Shown here: positions 56,567-64,000 of the stretch, piece after piece
How the letters are laid out: each line of letters starts with the position of its first letter
How positions within the stretch are numbered: the stretch's first letter is position 1
Origin: Limosilactobacillus alvi
Lineage (GTDB): Bacteria > Bacillota > Bacilli > Lactobacillales > Lactobacillaceae
Length of the DNA stretch: 64,000 bases
Assembly: GCF_016900115.1 (NCBI RefSeq)
Contig: NZ_JACJJQ010000004.1
Coordinates: 1-64,000, forward strand
Reading direction: 5' to 3'
Program-made: the position numbers and the translations under genes
Notes under the pieces: generated by a model
Database searches by the model: none
What the model saw: the letters and a program-made list of their open reading frames with translations, nothing else
Told to the model about the DNA's origin: nothing

Positions 56567-57044
56567 GGTCTGGGTGATTTCACCAAGTGAATTACCATCG
56601 GCATCTACTCCTGATAAGCTCAGAGTTAAGTCTTGCTTACCATAATAAAAACCACTTTGATTCGGTGTATTCGATCCCGATTGAAAAAGGTAGGTTAAGT
56701 TTACAGAATAGTCACTTAATTGAGCGGATTCGTTGAAAGTAATGGTAATTATCGTTCCATTGAATGGGTTACTAGTAGTGGCATTGTTAGTAATCGTAAT
56801 CTCCGCATCCCCAGTATCACCTTCTATTGTGACAACTGGCTTACCAGATTATCTCCGGTTATCTTTAGGGTATAAACATCACCTTTTTCGCCGATAATGT
56901 CTAATGTACCACTAGTTGCATTAGTACTCCCCTCACTGGAAAAATTAATTGGTGAAGTAAAGGTCCAATTACCACTAGCAACTTGTTTCTTACTAGTGGC
57001 TATCTGAGCAGCATTGCCACTTAATAGGTCACTCGTATTGACCG

Positions 57045-57605
57045 TTATCCGATCACTACTGCTTGCTGAAGAGGCCGCACTTTGGCTCGCACTGCTAGAA
57101 GTTGCGGAACTATTGGCAGATGAGTTAGCCGTGCTGGTGGCACTTGAGGCCGCACTACTCCCTTCACTTTTGCGCTTGACTTGGCACTAGCAGCAGGCGT
57201 GGCACTACTGGACGCCGCACTTTGGCTCACACTGCTAGAAGTTGCGGAACTATTGGCGGATGAGGTGGCCGAACTGGTGGCACTTGAGGCCGTACTACCC
57301 CCTTCACTTGTGCTTGACTTGGCACTAGCAACGGGCGTAGCACTACTGGACGCCGCACTTTGGCTCGCACTGCTAGAAGTTGCGGAACTATTGGCGGATG
57401 AGGTGGCCGTGCTGGTGGCACTTGAGGCCGCACTACCCCCTTCACTTGCACTACTGGTTGAAGTTATCGATTGATCAGTTGATGTTGCTGCATGTACTGG
57501 ATCAGTTGCGACCGAAGTACCGATAAAAATCCCAGTCGCGAGCATCGCTGTTACCCAGAGCTTCTTTGCTTTATAAAGCTTATAGTGTTCTTTCCGTTCA
57601 GTCAT
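57045..57605 (-). CDS. Adhesin fragment 1: signal peptide and Ser/Ala stalk
   Basis: Real translation start of the adhesin: GGAGAGAATAAA precedes the ATG. A signal peptide (about 39 residues, cut after VHA) is followed by Ser/Ala/Thr-rich repeats with no secondary structure, likely a flexible stalk. After about residue 140 a frameshift replaces the Ser-rich sequence by a Val/Pro/Arg-rich tail ending at 57045. The correct frame continues to SSDRITVNTSDLLSGNAAQI. Confidence 0.8.
   Translation of the reverse strand: MTERKEHYKLYKAKKLWVTAMLATGIFIGTSVATDPVHAATSTDQSITSTSSASEGGSAASSATSTATSSANSSATSSSASQSAASSSATPVASAKSSTSEGGSTASSATSSATSSANSSATSSSVSQSAASSSATPAASAKSSAKVKGVVRPQVPPARLTHLPIVPQLLAVRAKVRPLQQAVVIG
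57061..57470 (-). repeat. 141-nt tandem repeat in Ser/Ala stalk
   Basis: Nearly three copies at a spacing of 141 nt (about 57072, 57213 and 57354), each coding for a 47-residue Ser/Ala-rich unit. The copy nearest the ligand region is most diverged and carries the +2 frameshift. Repeats of this type change copy number by slippage and recombination. Confidence 0.85.
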
Positions 57606-58151
57606 TTTATTCTCTCCATTTATTTACTAAATAAGTAATTCTTAATTTTATATCAACTCCAAAAATAATTCACATTATCATGGATCTTTTGCTAAACAAT
57701 AATCGCCCGCTAGTAATTTCATTGATTCAATTAAATGTCGATAAACCATACTGATTAATTCTACAACTTTTTCAAAGTTTTTTATACTAATTACTTCCAA
57801 AGTGTTCTTTTTATTTTCTTATCGATCTACATGATTTTATTTATTTTTTATATTCAGATCACCGAAATCACTTCACAAACAATCATCAAGCTTAGAATTT
57901 ATTTTTCATTTAATTAACCGCTTGGCTATTCACCACTAATCTTCACAACCTCAACCTTGTTTATCATGATCAAGGCTACCAGTTAACTTCAATTTTCTTG
58001 GTACAACACGCTTTCGCTTTACTAAGGGCGTTGATAAAGAGACCCACTTCCAATTTTCCGAATTGAACTAGTAATGTTCAAATTGCAAAAATGACACCGC
58101 ACAGATCCACCAGATCTGTGCAGTGTCATTTTCTTATTTTATAAAAAAGTC
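57606..58151. other. 546-bp gap upstream of the adhesin
   Basis: A/T-rich, with no convincing gene. It should hold the adhesin promoter. A hairpin-like CCTTG-N11-CAAGG occurs near 57953-57985. The terminator of the downstream dehydrogenase is at 58087-58133. Confidence 0.4.
58087..58133. terminator. Strong intrinsic terminator
   Basis: ATGACACCGCACAGATC and GATCTGTGCAGTGTCAT arms, one mismatch, 5-nt loop, T-rich on both sides. It ends the minus-strand D-2-hydroxyacid dehydrogenase. Confidence 0.88.
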
Positions 58152-59111
58152 TTAGTTAACCACGTACTTCGGTGCTTCCCCATTAATCTTAGCAATAGCG
58201 TTACTAGTAACGATCTTGGCCATATCATTCCGGGCTTCGACCGTGGCGTTCCCAATGTGCGGGGTCAAAATAACGTTGTCTAAACTCTTAAATTCGTCCG
58301 CAAATTTTGGCTCTGCTTCGTAAACATCAAGGGCCGCCCCAGCAATTTCCTGGTTATTCAAAGCTTCTAAGAGGTCAGTTTCACTAATCACTGGTCCCCG
58401 AGCAGCGTTAATCAAGATGGCGTTTTGCTTCATCAGCTTAAACTGTGGCGCCGTCAGCATTTGCTTGGTTTCAGGGGTCAATGGGTAATGTAAGCTAACT
58501 ACATCACTAACCTTCAACAGTTCATCCAAAGAAACGTAAGTAGCGTGGTAATGAGCTTCCGTTGCTGGATCCGCTTGGTGCCGTTGCGTGTAAACAACCT
58601 TCATGTCAAAAGCGGCCATCCGTTGCGCAACGTTTTTTCCAATATCGCCTAAACCAACAATCCCTAAAGTTTTACCAGCTAATTGATGACCTAAGAAAAA
58701 GAGCGGTGCCCAACCATCAAAACCCTTGGTCCGGTTAAGTTTATCCCCTTCAACGATTCGGTGGGAAAGAGCAAGCATTAACCCACAGGCCACTTCCGCT
58801 GTTGAAGTTGAGGAAACCAATGGCGTATTGGTAACATCAATCCCGCGTTGCCGCGCAGCTTTAACATCAATATTGTTAAAGCCGGCCCCAAAGTTAGCAA
58901 TTAGCTTCAAGTTCTTCGCTGCGGCAATTACATCCGCATCAACCGGCGTGGACAACGGGGTAATCAAGACTTCAATGTCATTTACATGAGCCAATAATTC
59001 TTCCTTAGTAATTAAGCCTTTCCCATCATACACATCGTAAGATAAGCCGGCCCTTTCAAGCATGTCAGTAGCAAGTTTCGGTAATTTAGCTGACAGATAT
59101 ACTTGCGTCAT
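58152..59111 (-). CDS. D-2-hydroxyacid dehydrogenase family protein
   Basis: A 319-residue NAD(P)-dependent dehydrogenase. NAD motif GLGDIG (about residue 152) with LAGKTLGIV before it, and the catalytic triad of the family: Arg in NAARGP, Glu in YEAEP and His in TPHIGN. It reduces 2-oxoacids to D-2-hydroxyacids; glyoxylate/hydroxypyruvate reductase-like members are closest in appearance, but D-lactate or D-hydroxyisocaproate dehydrogenase activity cannot be excluded. Single gene. Confidence 0.9.
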   Translation of the reverse strand: MTQVYLSAKLPKLATDMLERAGLSYDVYDGKGLITKEELLAHVNDIEVLITPLSTPVDADVIAAAKNLKLIANFGAGFNNIDVKAARQRGIDVTNTPLVSSTSTAEVACGLMLALSHRIVEGDKLNRTKGFDGWAPLFFLGHQLAGKTLGIVGLGDIGKNVAQRMAAFDMKVVYTQRHQADPATEAHYHATYVSLDELLKVSDVVSLHYPLTPETKQMLTAPQFKLMKQNAILINAARGPVISETDLLEALNNQEIAGAALDVYEAEPKFADEFKSLDNVILTPHIGNATVEARNDMAKIVTSNAIAKINGEAPKYVVN

Positions 59112-59290
59112 ATGCTTCGCTTCCTTTTTCTAAAATCCAAACCAACATAACAATCCTCTTCTATTATATTGGAACCGCTAACATTTGTTAATTAATTATT
59201 TAAAAAATACCTTTGGGAAGATGGGCACTTATTTTTATCACAATTATGATGGTTTACCATAATTAACGTGGATAAGGAATTTTAGTAAAA

Positions 59291-59332
59291 AAAGAGGGTG
59301 GGAAGAAATACAAGTTTCTTCCCACCCTTTCT
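59291..59332. terminator. Terminator hairpin with GAAGAAA/TTTCTTC apex
   Basis: AAGAGGGTGGGAAGAAA-TACAAG-TTTCTTCCCACCCTTT. On the minus strand it follows the LysR gene and is preceded by a flank resembling GAGTAACATTCGGAGAT, as at the other apex-conserved hairpins. Confidence 0.75.
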
Positions 59333-59387
59333 TTTTCATCTCTAAATATTACACACAAACCCAAGCTATCGAAAGTTTCTCTGGTCG

Positions 59388-60284
59388 CTAATCCGGATTC
59401 CGCAGAAGATTCATTAGTAATTGAATAAATTCATCAACAGCAGCGCTAATTTGCTCTTCTTGCCATAAAATACAGTACGGTTGAACCATCATGTGACCAT
59501 CTGCCTCAGTTACTGCAACCCGGTTAATCAAGGATCCGGTTGGCTGCCAGTGACCAACCTCATTTACCAAAAGGTAACCCTGATTTGCTACTACCAACAT
59601 CTGGGCCTCCGCAAGACTGTCGACAAACTTAAATTCACCATCAACACCTAACTTTTCCCGATAAAAACGAGCCTCTTCAGCCGCCTGCCCCTTGGAACAA
59701 ACTACAATACATGGCTTATTAGCAACGTCATTTAAGGTTACCGAAATTTGGTTAGCAACTTGATTTTCACTACTGATTTCAATATAGTAACGCGCGTTTG
59801 AAAGTAATTCTTGATGAAACTCTGCCGGCAGATCGTGCCGATCGCCAACAAAGGCAATATCAAGTTCTTTATTTTGTAGCTTTCTTAGCATTTCTACATG
59901 ATCTTCGGCCGTAATACTAAGCTGAATTTGGGGGAACAGTTGGCTAAAACTGCCAACCACCCGGCCTAATTCAACCCCATCATAATTTTTGGGATAACCA
60001 ATCGTTAGCTCGCCAACTTCATGTTTACCAACATTAATCGTGGCCTTCTTCAGTTGGTCAGCCGCGGCTAATAGCGCTGGGCCATGTCGATACAAATAAT
60101 TACCTGCACTAGTTAACGAAAAACTCCGGTTATGGCGCTTCAATAATTTGACTCCGAGCTCTTGCTCTAACGCCCGAATCTGTTGAGAAATCGCAGATTG
60201 GGAGATAAAAGCAGCGTCCGCCGCCTTAGTAAAACTTTGGTTATCCACAACTTTAATAAAATAGTCTAGTTGACGCAATAACAT
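59388..60284 (-). CDS. LysR family transcriptional regulator
   Basis: A 298-residue LTTR. The N-terminal HTH (FIKVVDNQSFTKAADAAFISQSAISQQIRALEQELGVKLLKRHNR) is a textbook LysR domain; the effector domain begins near residue 90. The target is unknown: it is not divergent from an obvious partner gene, the dehydrogenase below it being on the same strand with a terminator in between. Confidence 0.9.
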   Translation of the reverse strand: MLLRQLDYFIKVVDNQSFTKAADAAFISQSAISQQIRALEQELGVKLLKRHNRSFSLTSAGNYLYRHGPALLAAADQLKKATINVGKHEVGELTIGYPKNYDGVELGRVVGSFSQLFPQIQLSITAEDHVEMLRKLQNKELDIAFVGDRHDLPAEFHQELLSNARYYIEISSENQVANQISVTLNDVANKPCIVVCSKGQAAEEARFYREKLGVDGEFKFVDSLAEAQMLVVANQGYLLVNEVGHWQPTGSLINRVAVTEADGHMMVQPYCILWQEEQISAAVDEFIQLLMNLLRNPD

Positions 60285-60500
60285 CTTTTATGCCCCCATC
60301 TTCGTTGGCTAGTCCTTCCATTAACCACAGTATAATGTTTATTTTTCGCCAGCGCTAATAATATGATAACTATGCGACAATAATCGCTTTTTTGGACAAA
60401 TAATAGAATTTATTGCACAAAATTGGTTGATTTAATTTTGCCCTCAAAAGGCTCGTGCTCCGCTTTCAGAAAAAATCCCCAAGATCCGCTGGTCTTTTAT

Positions 60501-61403
60501 TTAAGGATTGGCTTGATCCATCACTTGGCGAGTTGCTTTAGCTAATTTTTCAACCACCTGTTCCCCAGTTGCCATACTTGAATTATTATCGGTATAAACG
60601 GCGATGGTGTAGTTATTATCACCAGGGCCATTAATATAGCCGATACTATTAATTATCCATTTTCGTTTGCCATATGACAGCCAACCATTCTTTAGGCCAT
60701 AGCTACTGCTCCCAGCTGAAATCCCCCACTGTTGGTCGCTTTCGACATTCGCCATCAAATTACGGATATAGGCTTGCTCACTAGCCGATAATTGGTCGGA
60801 ATGAAAATAAATATTATTCAACAACCGTAACTGGTCACTTGGGGTGGTAACTGTTAGCCCCCAGTAATTGCTAGCTATTGAATGAGTCATTTCAAAATGA
60901 TCGAATATCTTTTGTAGCCCGCTCTTTCCCCCGATGTAGTTTTCAAATAACTCATTTGTGGCATCATTATTTGAATTTTCAATCATCGCGGTTGCGAGTT
61001 CATCTTCGTGACTGCTTAATTGACCGTTTTCTTTTTGCAAGAGCCCCGCTAAAATCGCCACTTTGACCGTACTAGCAGTATAAAATTGATGTTTTGGCGC
61101 ATTGGTTGCCCGGTAGGTCTGCCCGGTCTTGGCAGAATAGACTGCAACCGCAACGTTAGCGTCAGTTGCTTTAAACTGTTGGCGCCATGTTTTATGAAGT
61201 TGATCACCCAAAGTCATCGTTGAAAAAAGATTGGTGACTGCTTTCGTGGGGTGGTAATTTGCCGCCTGGTTAGGATTTTTACTGGTATAAGAAATTAAAC
61301 TAACCAATAGGAGGGCAACACCAATAAATCCACCAGTTATCCACTGTTGGAAGCGACGTGACTGACGACGGCTTTGACGTGTTTCACGCGCCGTTTTTCT
61401 CAT
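60501..61403 (-). CDS. Class A beta-lactamase-like serine hydrolase
   Basis: A 300-residue membrane-anchored hydrolase. A basic N-terminus and membrane helix (residues about 20-40) place the catalytic domain outside. The SxxK motif is S111-T-V-K114 (YTASTVKVAIL) and the SxN motif S144-N-N. The third motif appears as KNGW rather than KTG. Class A beta-lactamase-fold proteins in lactobacilli are usually peptidoglycan or D-Ala related hydrolases; resistance should not be assumed. Confidence 0.82.
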   Translation of the reverse strand: MRKTARETRQSRRQSRRFQQWITGGFIGVALLLVSLISYTSKNPNQAANYHPTKAVTNLFSTMTLGDQLHKTWRQQFKATDANVAVAVYSAKTGQTYRATNAPKHQFYTASTVKVAILAGLLQKENGQLSSHEDELATAMIENSNNDATNELFENYIGGKSGLQKIFDHFEMTHSIASNYWGLTVTTPSDQLRLLNNIYFHSDQLSASEQAYIRNLMANVESDQQWGISAGSSSYGLKNGWLSYGKRKWIINSIGYINGPGDNNYTIAVYTDNNSSMATGEQVVEKLAKATRQVMDQANP

Positions 61404-61568
61404 TTCAGGGCTCCTTTCTGAAAACTGTCAGCGCCAAATATTTTACCACATGCTTACCTGAATAATTGATTAGAATTTCTAATCTTTTGCAGTTTAAAGC
61501 GTTCTCATTAAATTGCTACTCACGTTTTTCTAAAACCGGTATAATAGAAATTAAAGGAGTTGATTTAG

Positions 61569-61712
61569 ATGCACTGGCAAACAATTTGGCAAAAGTTCAA
61601 GGCAAGTTTTCGGGTAAATTTTTTTGCTTACTTAAACTTCTTTGCCCAAGAAGATAATTTTATCCACTCTCATCAACAAAATCATCATTCTTCAAGTAAG
61701 AAGTTGGACGAA
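61569..61712 (+). CDS. Possible 47-residue small protein
   Basis: ATG-initiated frame preceded by AAAGGAG at a spacing of 9 nt, with TATAAT about 25 nt upstream of that (near 61541). The product starts MHWQTIWQKFKASF, has a hydrophobic aromatic stretch (FFAYLNFFA) and a His/Ser/Lys-rich tail. It overlaps the 3' end of the convergent 61692-62294 gene by 21 bp. No family recognised. A longer frame from 61466 lacks an RBS. Confidence 0.4.
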
Positions 61713-62294
61713 TAATTCAGCTGTGGTCATAATTTGTGGATTCTCATCCCAGACCGGATTTTTATAATCCGTTTCCGCAAAATCATCATAATGAGCTAAG
61801 ATCGCCTGACCAATTTGGGTCAATAAAATTCGTTGGTCTTTGGGATTAATCCAGAGGATCCCAGCAGCAATTAACCTATGAATGGTCTGAGTAACGGTAA
61901 CCGGCACAAGTGCCTTTTGCCACCGGATTTCATCAGCGATTTGTAATAGTTCTCCTTGACCAACATTGGCTTTCGCAACAAAGGCCAATAACACCATTTT
62001 TTGATATGTAATTTCGATACCGTGATGAGGCCGGGGCAAACATTGCTTCATCGCCCGGATACGAGCTTGCCGACTTGAAAACTGAGAAAAGACGATCGTA
62101 TCCACTTTTCCATACCAAGCTGGATGAAAAGCCAGCCGAATCGTATTTACCATCATCTCCACCGCAAAAGTGAGGTAAATGCTCTCACTATGGTTAGAAT
62201 GATGTTTTTCGACGAGCCAAACGCCAGGAACTTTTTCCATCGCTTGTATAAGCATAGTTGCCTCGTTTTGCCAGTCGTACGACGTAATTGTCAT
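61692..62294 (-). CDS. Hypothetical protein
   Basis: A 200-residue soluble protein I do not recognise. The N-terminal half is mixed (VPGVWLVEKHHSNHSESIYLTFAVEMMVNTIRLAF) and the C-terminal half has short helices (VTQTIHRLIAAGILWINPKDQRILLTQIGQAILAHY) that could form a winged-helix fold with a beta-hairpin, suggesting nucleic acid binding, but that is speculative. Divergent from ppk2, with 65 bp between the starts. Confidence 0.6.
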   Translation of the reverse strand: MTITSYDWQNEATMLIQAMEKVPGVWLVEKHHSNHSESIYLTFAVEMMVNTIRLAFHPAWYGKVDTIVFSQFSSRQARIRAMKQCLPRPHHGIEITYQKMVLLAFVAKANVGQGELLQIADEIRWQKALVPVTVTQTIHRLIAAGILWINPKDQRILLTQIGQAILAHYDDFAETDYKNPVWDENPQIMTTAELFVQLLT

Positions 62295-62359
62295 CTAAAT
62301 CTCTCCTCACTTAATTATTTCATAAGGTTTAGTTTAACCTTGAAGCGGAGGCCATCGCA

Positions 62360-63232
62360 ATGGATTTAAAACAATTTAAAAACACGGGTGCGGATTTTAA
62401 AATCAAAAATGCAGCCACCACTTTTGATCCTGGTCTGGATCGTCAAGGGATCAAAAATGAATTAGCAACCACAATGGATAAAATCAAGCAGGAACAACGG
62501 AAACTCTTCGCTGACCGCCGTTACGGAATTATTGTGGTTTTACAAGCCATGGATGCAGCCGGAAAAGACAGTTTGATCAGTCACGTCTTTTCCCAAGTTA
62601 ATCCAGGGGGCTTACGCGTAGCTAACTTTAAGCGGCCCTCAACGACTGAGTTAAGCCACGATTTTCTCTGGCGAATTACTAATCAATTACCTGAACGGGG
62701 GGAAATTGGAATTCTGAACCGGTCTCACTATGAAGACGTGCTAGTTTCCAAGGTTCACCCCCAATTGATTGTCAATGCAAATTTACCAGGAATCGATACC
62801 TTGGATGATGTGACCCCTGAGTTATTTGAACAACGGTACCACGATATTAACAATTACGAATCCTACCTCACACACAACGGGTTTGTAATTTTGAAGTTCT
62901 TCTTACATATTTCTAAGGAGGAACAAAAGCAACGGTTCTTGGCCCGGATCGAACGACCAGAAAAAAACTGGAAATTTGAAAAAGCTGATATTGCAGAGCG
63001 CCGTTACTGGGACGATTACCAAAGGGCTTATCAAGACGCCATTCGGGCAACTTCAAGTAAGGAAAATCCTTGGTACATTATCCCAGCTGATGATAAGTGG
63101 ACCAGTCGGTTAATCGTTGCCAAAATCATGGTTAAGCGAATTAGGCAACTTAACCTTCAATTTCCAGTCACCGAAGCTGACCAAAAAAAGCTAATGGCTG
63201 ATGCTTTGAAAATTTTAGAAAGCGAGAAATAA
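62360..63232 (+). CDS. ppk2: Polyphosphate kinase 2 family protein (PPK2)
   Basis: A 290-residue PPK2. The Walker A-like motif VVLQAMDAAGKDSLI (K69) and Walker B region LNRSHYEDVLV (about residues 118-128) are present with a lid region rich in Arg (RPSTTELSHDFLWR, RIERPEKNWKFEKADIAERRYW). It phosphorylates nucleotides from polyphosphate; whether AMP, ADP or both is not evident. A weak GAAGCGGAGG RBS precedes the ATG. Confidence 0.9.
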   Translation: MDLKQFKNTGADFKIKNAATTFDPGLDRQGIKNELATTMDKIKQEQRKLFADRRYGIIVVLQAMDAAGKDSLISHVFSQVNPGGLRVANFKRPSTTELSHDFLWRITNQLPERGEIGILNRSHYEDVLVSKVHPQLIVNANLPGIDTLDDVTPELFEQRYHDINNYESYLTHNGFVILKFFLHISKEEQKQRFLARIERPEKNWKFEKADIAERRYWDDYQRAYQDAIRATSSKENPWYIIPADDKWTSRLIVAKIMVKRIRQLNLQFPVTEADQKKLMADALKILESEK

Positions 63233-63584
63233 AAGTCGCCGCCAAAAATTTGACGATGATGAGCGCAAGCAAACGCTAAAGCCAACTTTAGTCAGATTTG
63301 CGGTTGCCTTCTTAATCTAGCCGAAGCTTTCTTTGCTGAGCATTAAATGAGCCTAGCAGAGCGGCCAGGGAGAAACGCTTGTTTCTTCTTGGCCGCTCTT
63401 TCATTTCCGCAGATCATTCGGCAACTATGGTCAAGCATCCCGGACTTAGCAAAGCTTTTTCCAATCCGCCTCGTTTTGCTTAGATCATCAAGAAAATTCT
63501 CTGCTCCCCACTTGTTTTTTATTTTTCAAACAATTACAATCAAACCATTATCTAATCAAATTTTAATATTATGGAGAACTAATT
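63233..63584. repeat. Degenerate dispersed-element 3' part and shared terminator
   Basis: A 352-bp gap between ppk2 and the AzlC gene. The plus strand has TTGCTGAGCATTAAATGAG (about 63333-63351), a degenerate match to the element's GAGTAACATTCGGAG part, then a hairpin with GCGGCCAGGGAGAAAC-GCTT-GTTTCTTCTTGGCCGC (63356-63402) and on its right the conserved CCGCAGATCATTCGGCAACTATGGTCAAG flank. A 111-codon frame over it is not supported. Confidence 0.55.
63356..63402 (+). terminator. Terminator hairpin with AGAAAC/GTTTCT apex
   Basis: 19-bp stem with a GCTT loop identical to that at 21285-21332 and a T-rich tail; it should end ppk2. Confidence 0.75.
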
Positions 63585-64000
63585 ATGCCACGTTCTGCTT
63601 CTGCAGTAGCCTTCCGGGCCTCGATTCCGGTAATGTTTGGCTACTTAATTTTAGGCCTTGGTTATGGGCTCTACATGCATAACTTGGATTTTGCCTGGTG
63701 GTATCCTCCATTAATGGCTGCCACCATTTATGGTGGTTCGGTTGAGTTTGTTATTGCTACCATGCTAACCCAACATTTTAATCCCCTCACCGTTTTAATG
63801 ATCACTTTTGTAGTGGGGTTTCGCCAGTTCTTTTATAGTATCTCAATGCTCAATCGTTATGAAGGGCATGGACTAGCTCATTTTTTCCAAATCTATACCT
63901 TGTCGGATGAAACTTTTGCTGTTAACTATACCGTCCACGTTCCGACCGGGGTTGATCGTCAAAGGGTCTACACCCTAATTTCCCTATTTGATTATTGTTA
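63585..64000 (+). CDS. azlC: AzlC family branched-chain amino acid exporter, truncated by window end
   Basis: The first 138 codons of a membrane protein running beyond the window. GGAGAACTAATT precedes the ATG. The translation (FRASIPVMFGYLILGLGYGL, ATIYGGSVEFVIATML, VVGFRQFFYSISML) matches the large subunit AzlC, which pairs with AzlD to export branched-chain amino acids; azlD is expected just beyond the edge. Confidence 0.85.
   Translation, partial: MPRSASAVAFRASIPVMFGYLILGLGYGLYMHNLDFAWWYPPLMAATIYGGSVEFVIATMLTQHFNPLTVLMITFVVGFRQFFYSISMLNRYEGHGLAHFFQIYTLSDETFAVNYTVHVPTGVDRQRVYTLISLFDYC

Larger units (their letters stand above)
45470..57605 (-). pseudogene. Giant MUB/MucBP-repeat LPXTG adhesin, interrupted by two frameshifts and one stop
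   Basis: One reading frame of about 4,045 codons. It begins with a KxYKxGKxW-like signal peptide (HYKLYKAKKLW) and ends ARLPQTGN with a hydrophobic segment and KKREDQK tail, so the intact product would be sortase-anchored. In order: signal peptide, Ser/Ala-rich repeat stalk, a large non-repetitive region (to about 54300), then about 15 MUB-type modules, each with xTRTIxxxxPDG, VTGxxT, xxGYTPxxxxV and VxYVDDxxG-like blocks. MUB proteins bind mucus glycans. Lesions: +2 nt near 57166-57173, -1 nt near 56847-56853, and an in-frame TAA at 48455-48457. Sequencing error cannot be excluded. Confidence 0.85.

Noticed and set aside
57181-57474. 97-codon plus-strand frame rich in Ala and Leu
   Set aside because: Mirror image of the Ser/Ala tandem repeat; hydrophobic only because GCT/AGT-rich repeats read as Leu/Ala on the other strand.
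60501-61403. Antibiotic-resistance beta-lactamase
   Set aside because: SxxK and SxN motifs are present but the third motif is atypical and the protein is membrane-anchored; similar chromosomal proteins in lactobacilli are not resistance determinants.
61466-61568. N-terminal extension of the small 61569-61712 frame
   Set aside because: The extension reads in a different frame from the ATG with a good RBS; no ribosome binding signal.
63347-63682. 111-codon plus-strand frame downstream of ppk2
   Set aside because: It covers the terminator hairpin and overlaps the start of the AzlC gene in another frame; no RBS.

Overview
The window looks like the chromosome of a heterofermentative lactic acid bacterium of the family Lactobacillaceae, most likely Limosilactobacillus. 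This is inferred from the citrate lyase cluster, a malolactic enzyme with its LysR regulator, an MFS/DUF4811 drug-efflux pair, a single thiamin salvage gene under a TPP riboswitch, a giant MUB/MucBP adhesin with an LPQTG anchor, and AGGAGG-type ribosome binding sites. No prophage, insertion sequence, CRISPR array or rRNA operon is visible. There is one tRNA (Asp).

Layout. 0.1-5.5 kb: CPBP protease, DUF554 membrane protein, NAD(P)-binding protein, RNase J with a structured leader, and a small orphan protein, all on the minus strand. 5.6-9.4 kb: a MerR regulator divergent from an MFS exporter and a DUF4811 protein across one 11-1-11 palindrome, then an aldo/keto reductase. 9.7-14.3 kb: tenA with TPP riboswitch, a pseudouridine synthase, tRNA-Asp and mprF. 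14.6-19.7 kb: a minus-strand run of DJ-1 protein, esterase, MFS exporter, UDG-like protein and ThrE-like exporter. 19.9-22.4 kb: a zinc alcohol dehydrogenase converging on an LDH-family enzyme that carries an MDH-type Arg.

22.5-38.4 kb is the organic-acid region. A citM-C-D-E-F-XG operon plus a hydrolase is divergent from the CitI-type regulator. It is followed by a DASS carboxylate transporter, a two-subunit class I fumarase, an AraC regulator, malolactic enzyme and MleR. Read together, citrate is split to acetate and oxaloacetate. Oxaloacetate goes either to pyruvate (CitM) or, if the LDH-family enzyme is really a malate dehydrogenase, to malate and then fumarate (fumarase). The transporter would exchange citrate or malate for succinate. 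An A/T-rich motif recurs upstream of citM, the transporter and the fumarase, suggesting one regulon.

38.6-45.3 kb: cyclophilin, a second zinc alcohol dehydrogenase, transketolase-transaldolase, an MFS transporter and an IscA-like protein. 45.5-57.6 kb: one approximately 4,045-codon adhesin reading frame, interrupted by two frameshifts and one in-frame stop. 58.1-64 kb: D-2-hydroxyacid dehydrogenase, LysR regulator, class A beta-lactamase-like hydrolase, a possible 47-residue protein, an unknown protein, PPK2 and the start of an AzlC permease.

The least explained structure is a dispersed intergenic element of about 240 bp with three nearly full copies, each after a plus-strand gene in a convergent gap. 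Differences between copies preserve base pairing, which points to an RNA. It is linked to a family of terminator hairpins that share an AGAAAC/GTTTCT apex and a conserved 3' flank. Neither matches anything I recognise.
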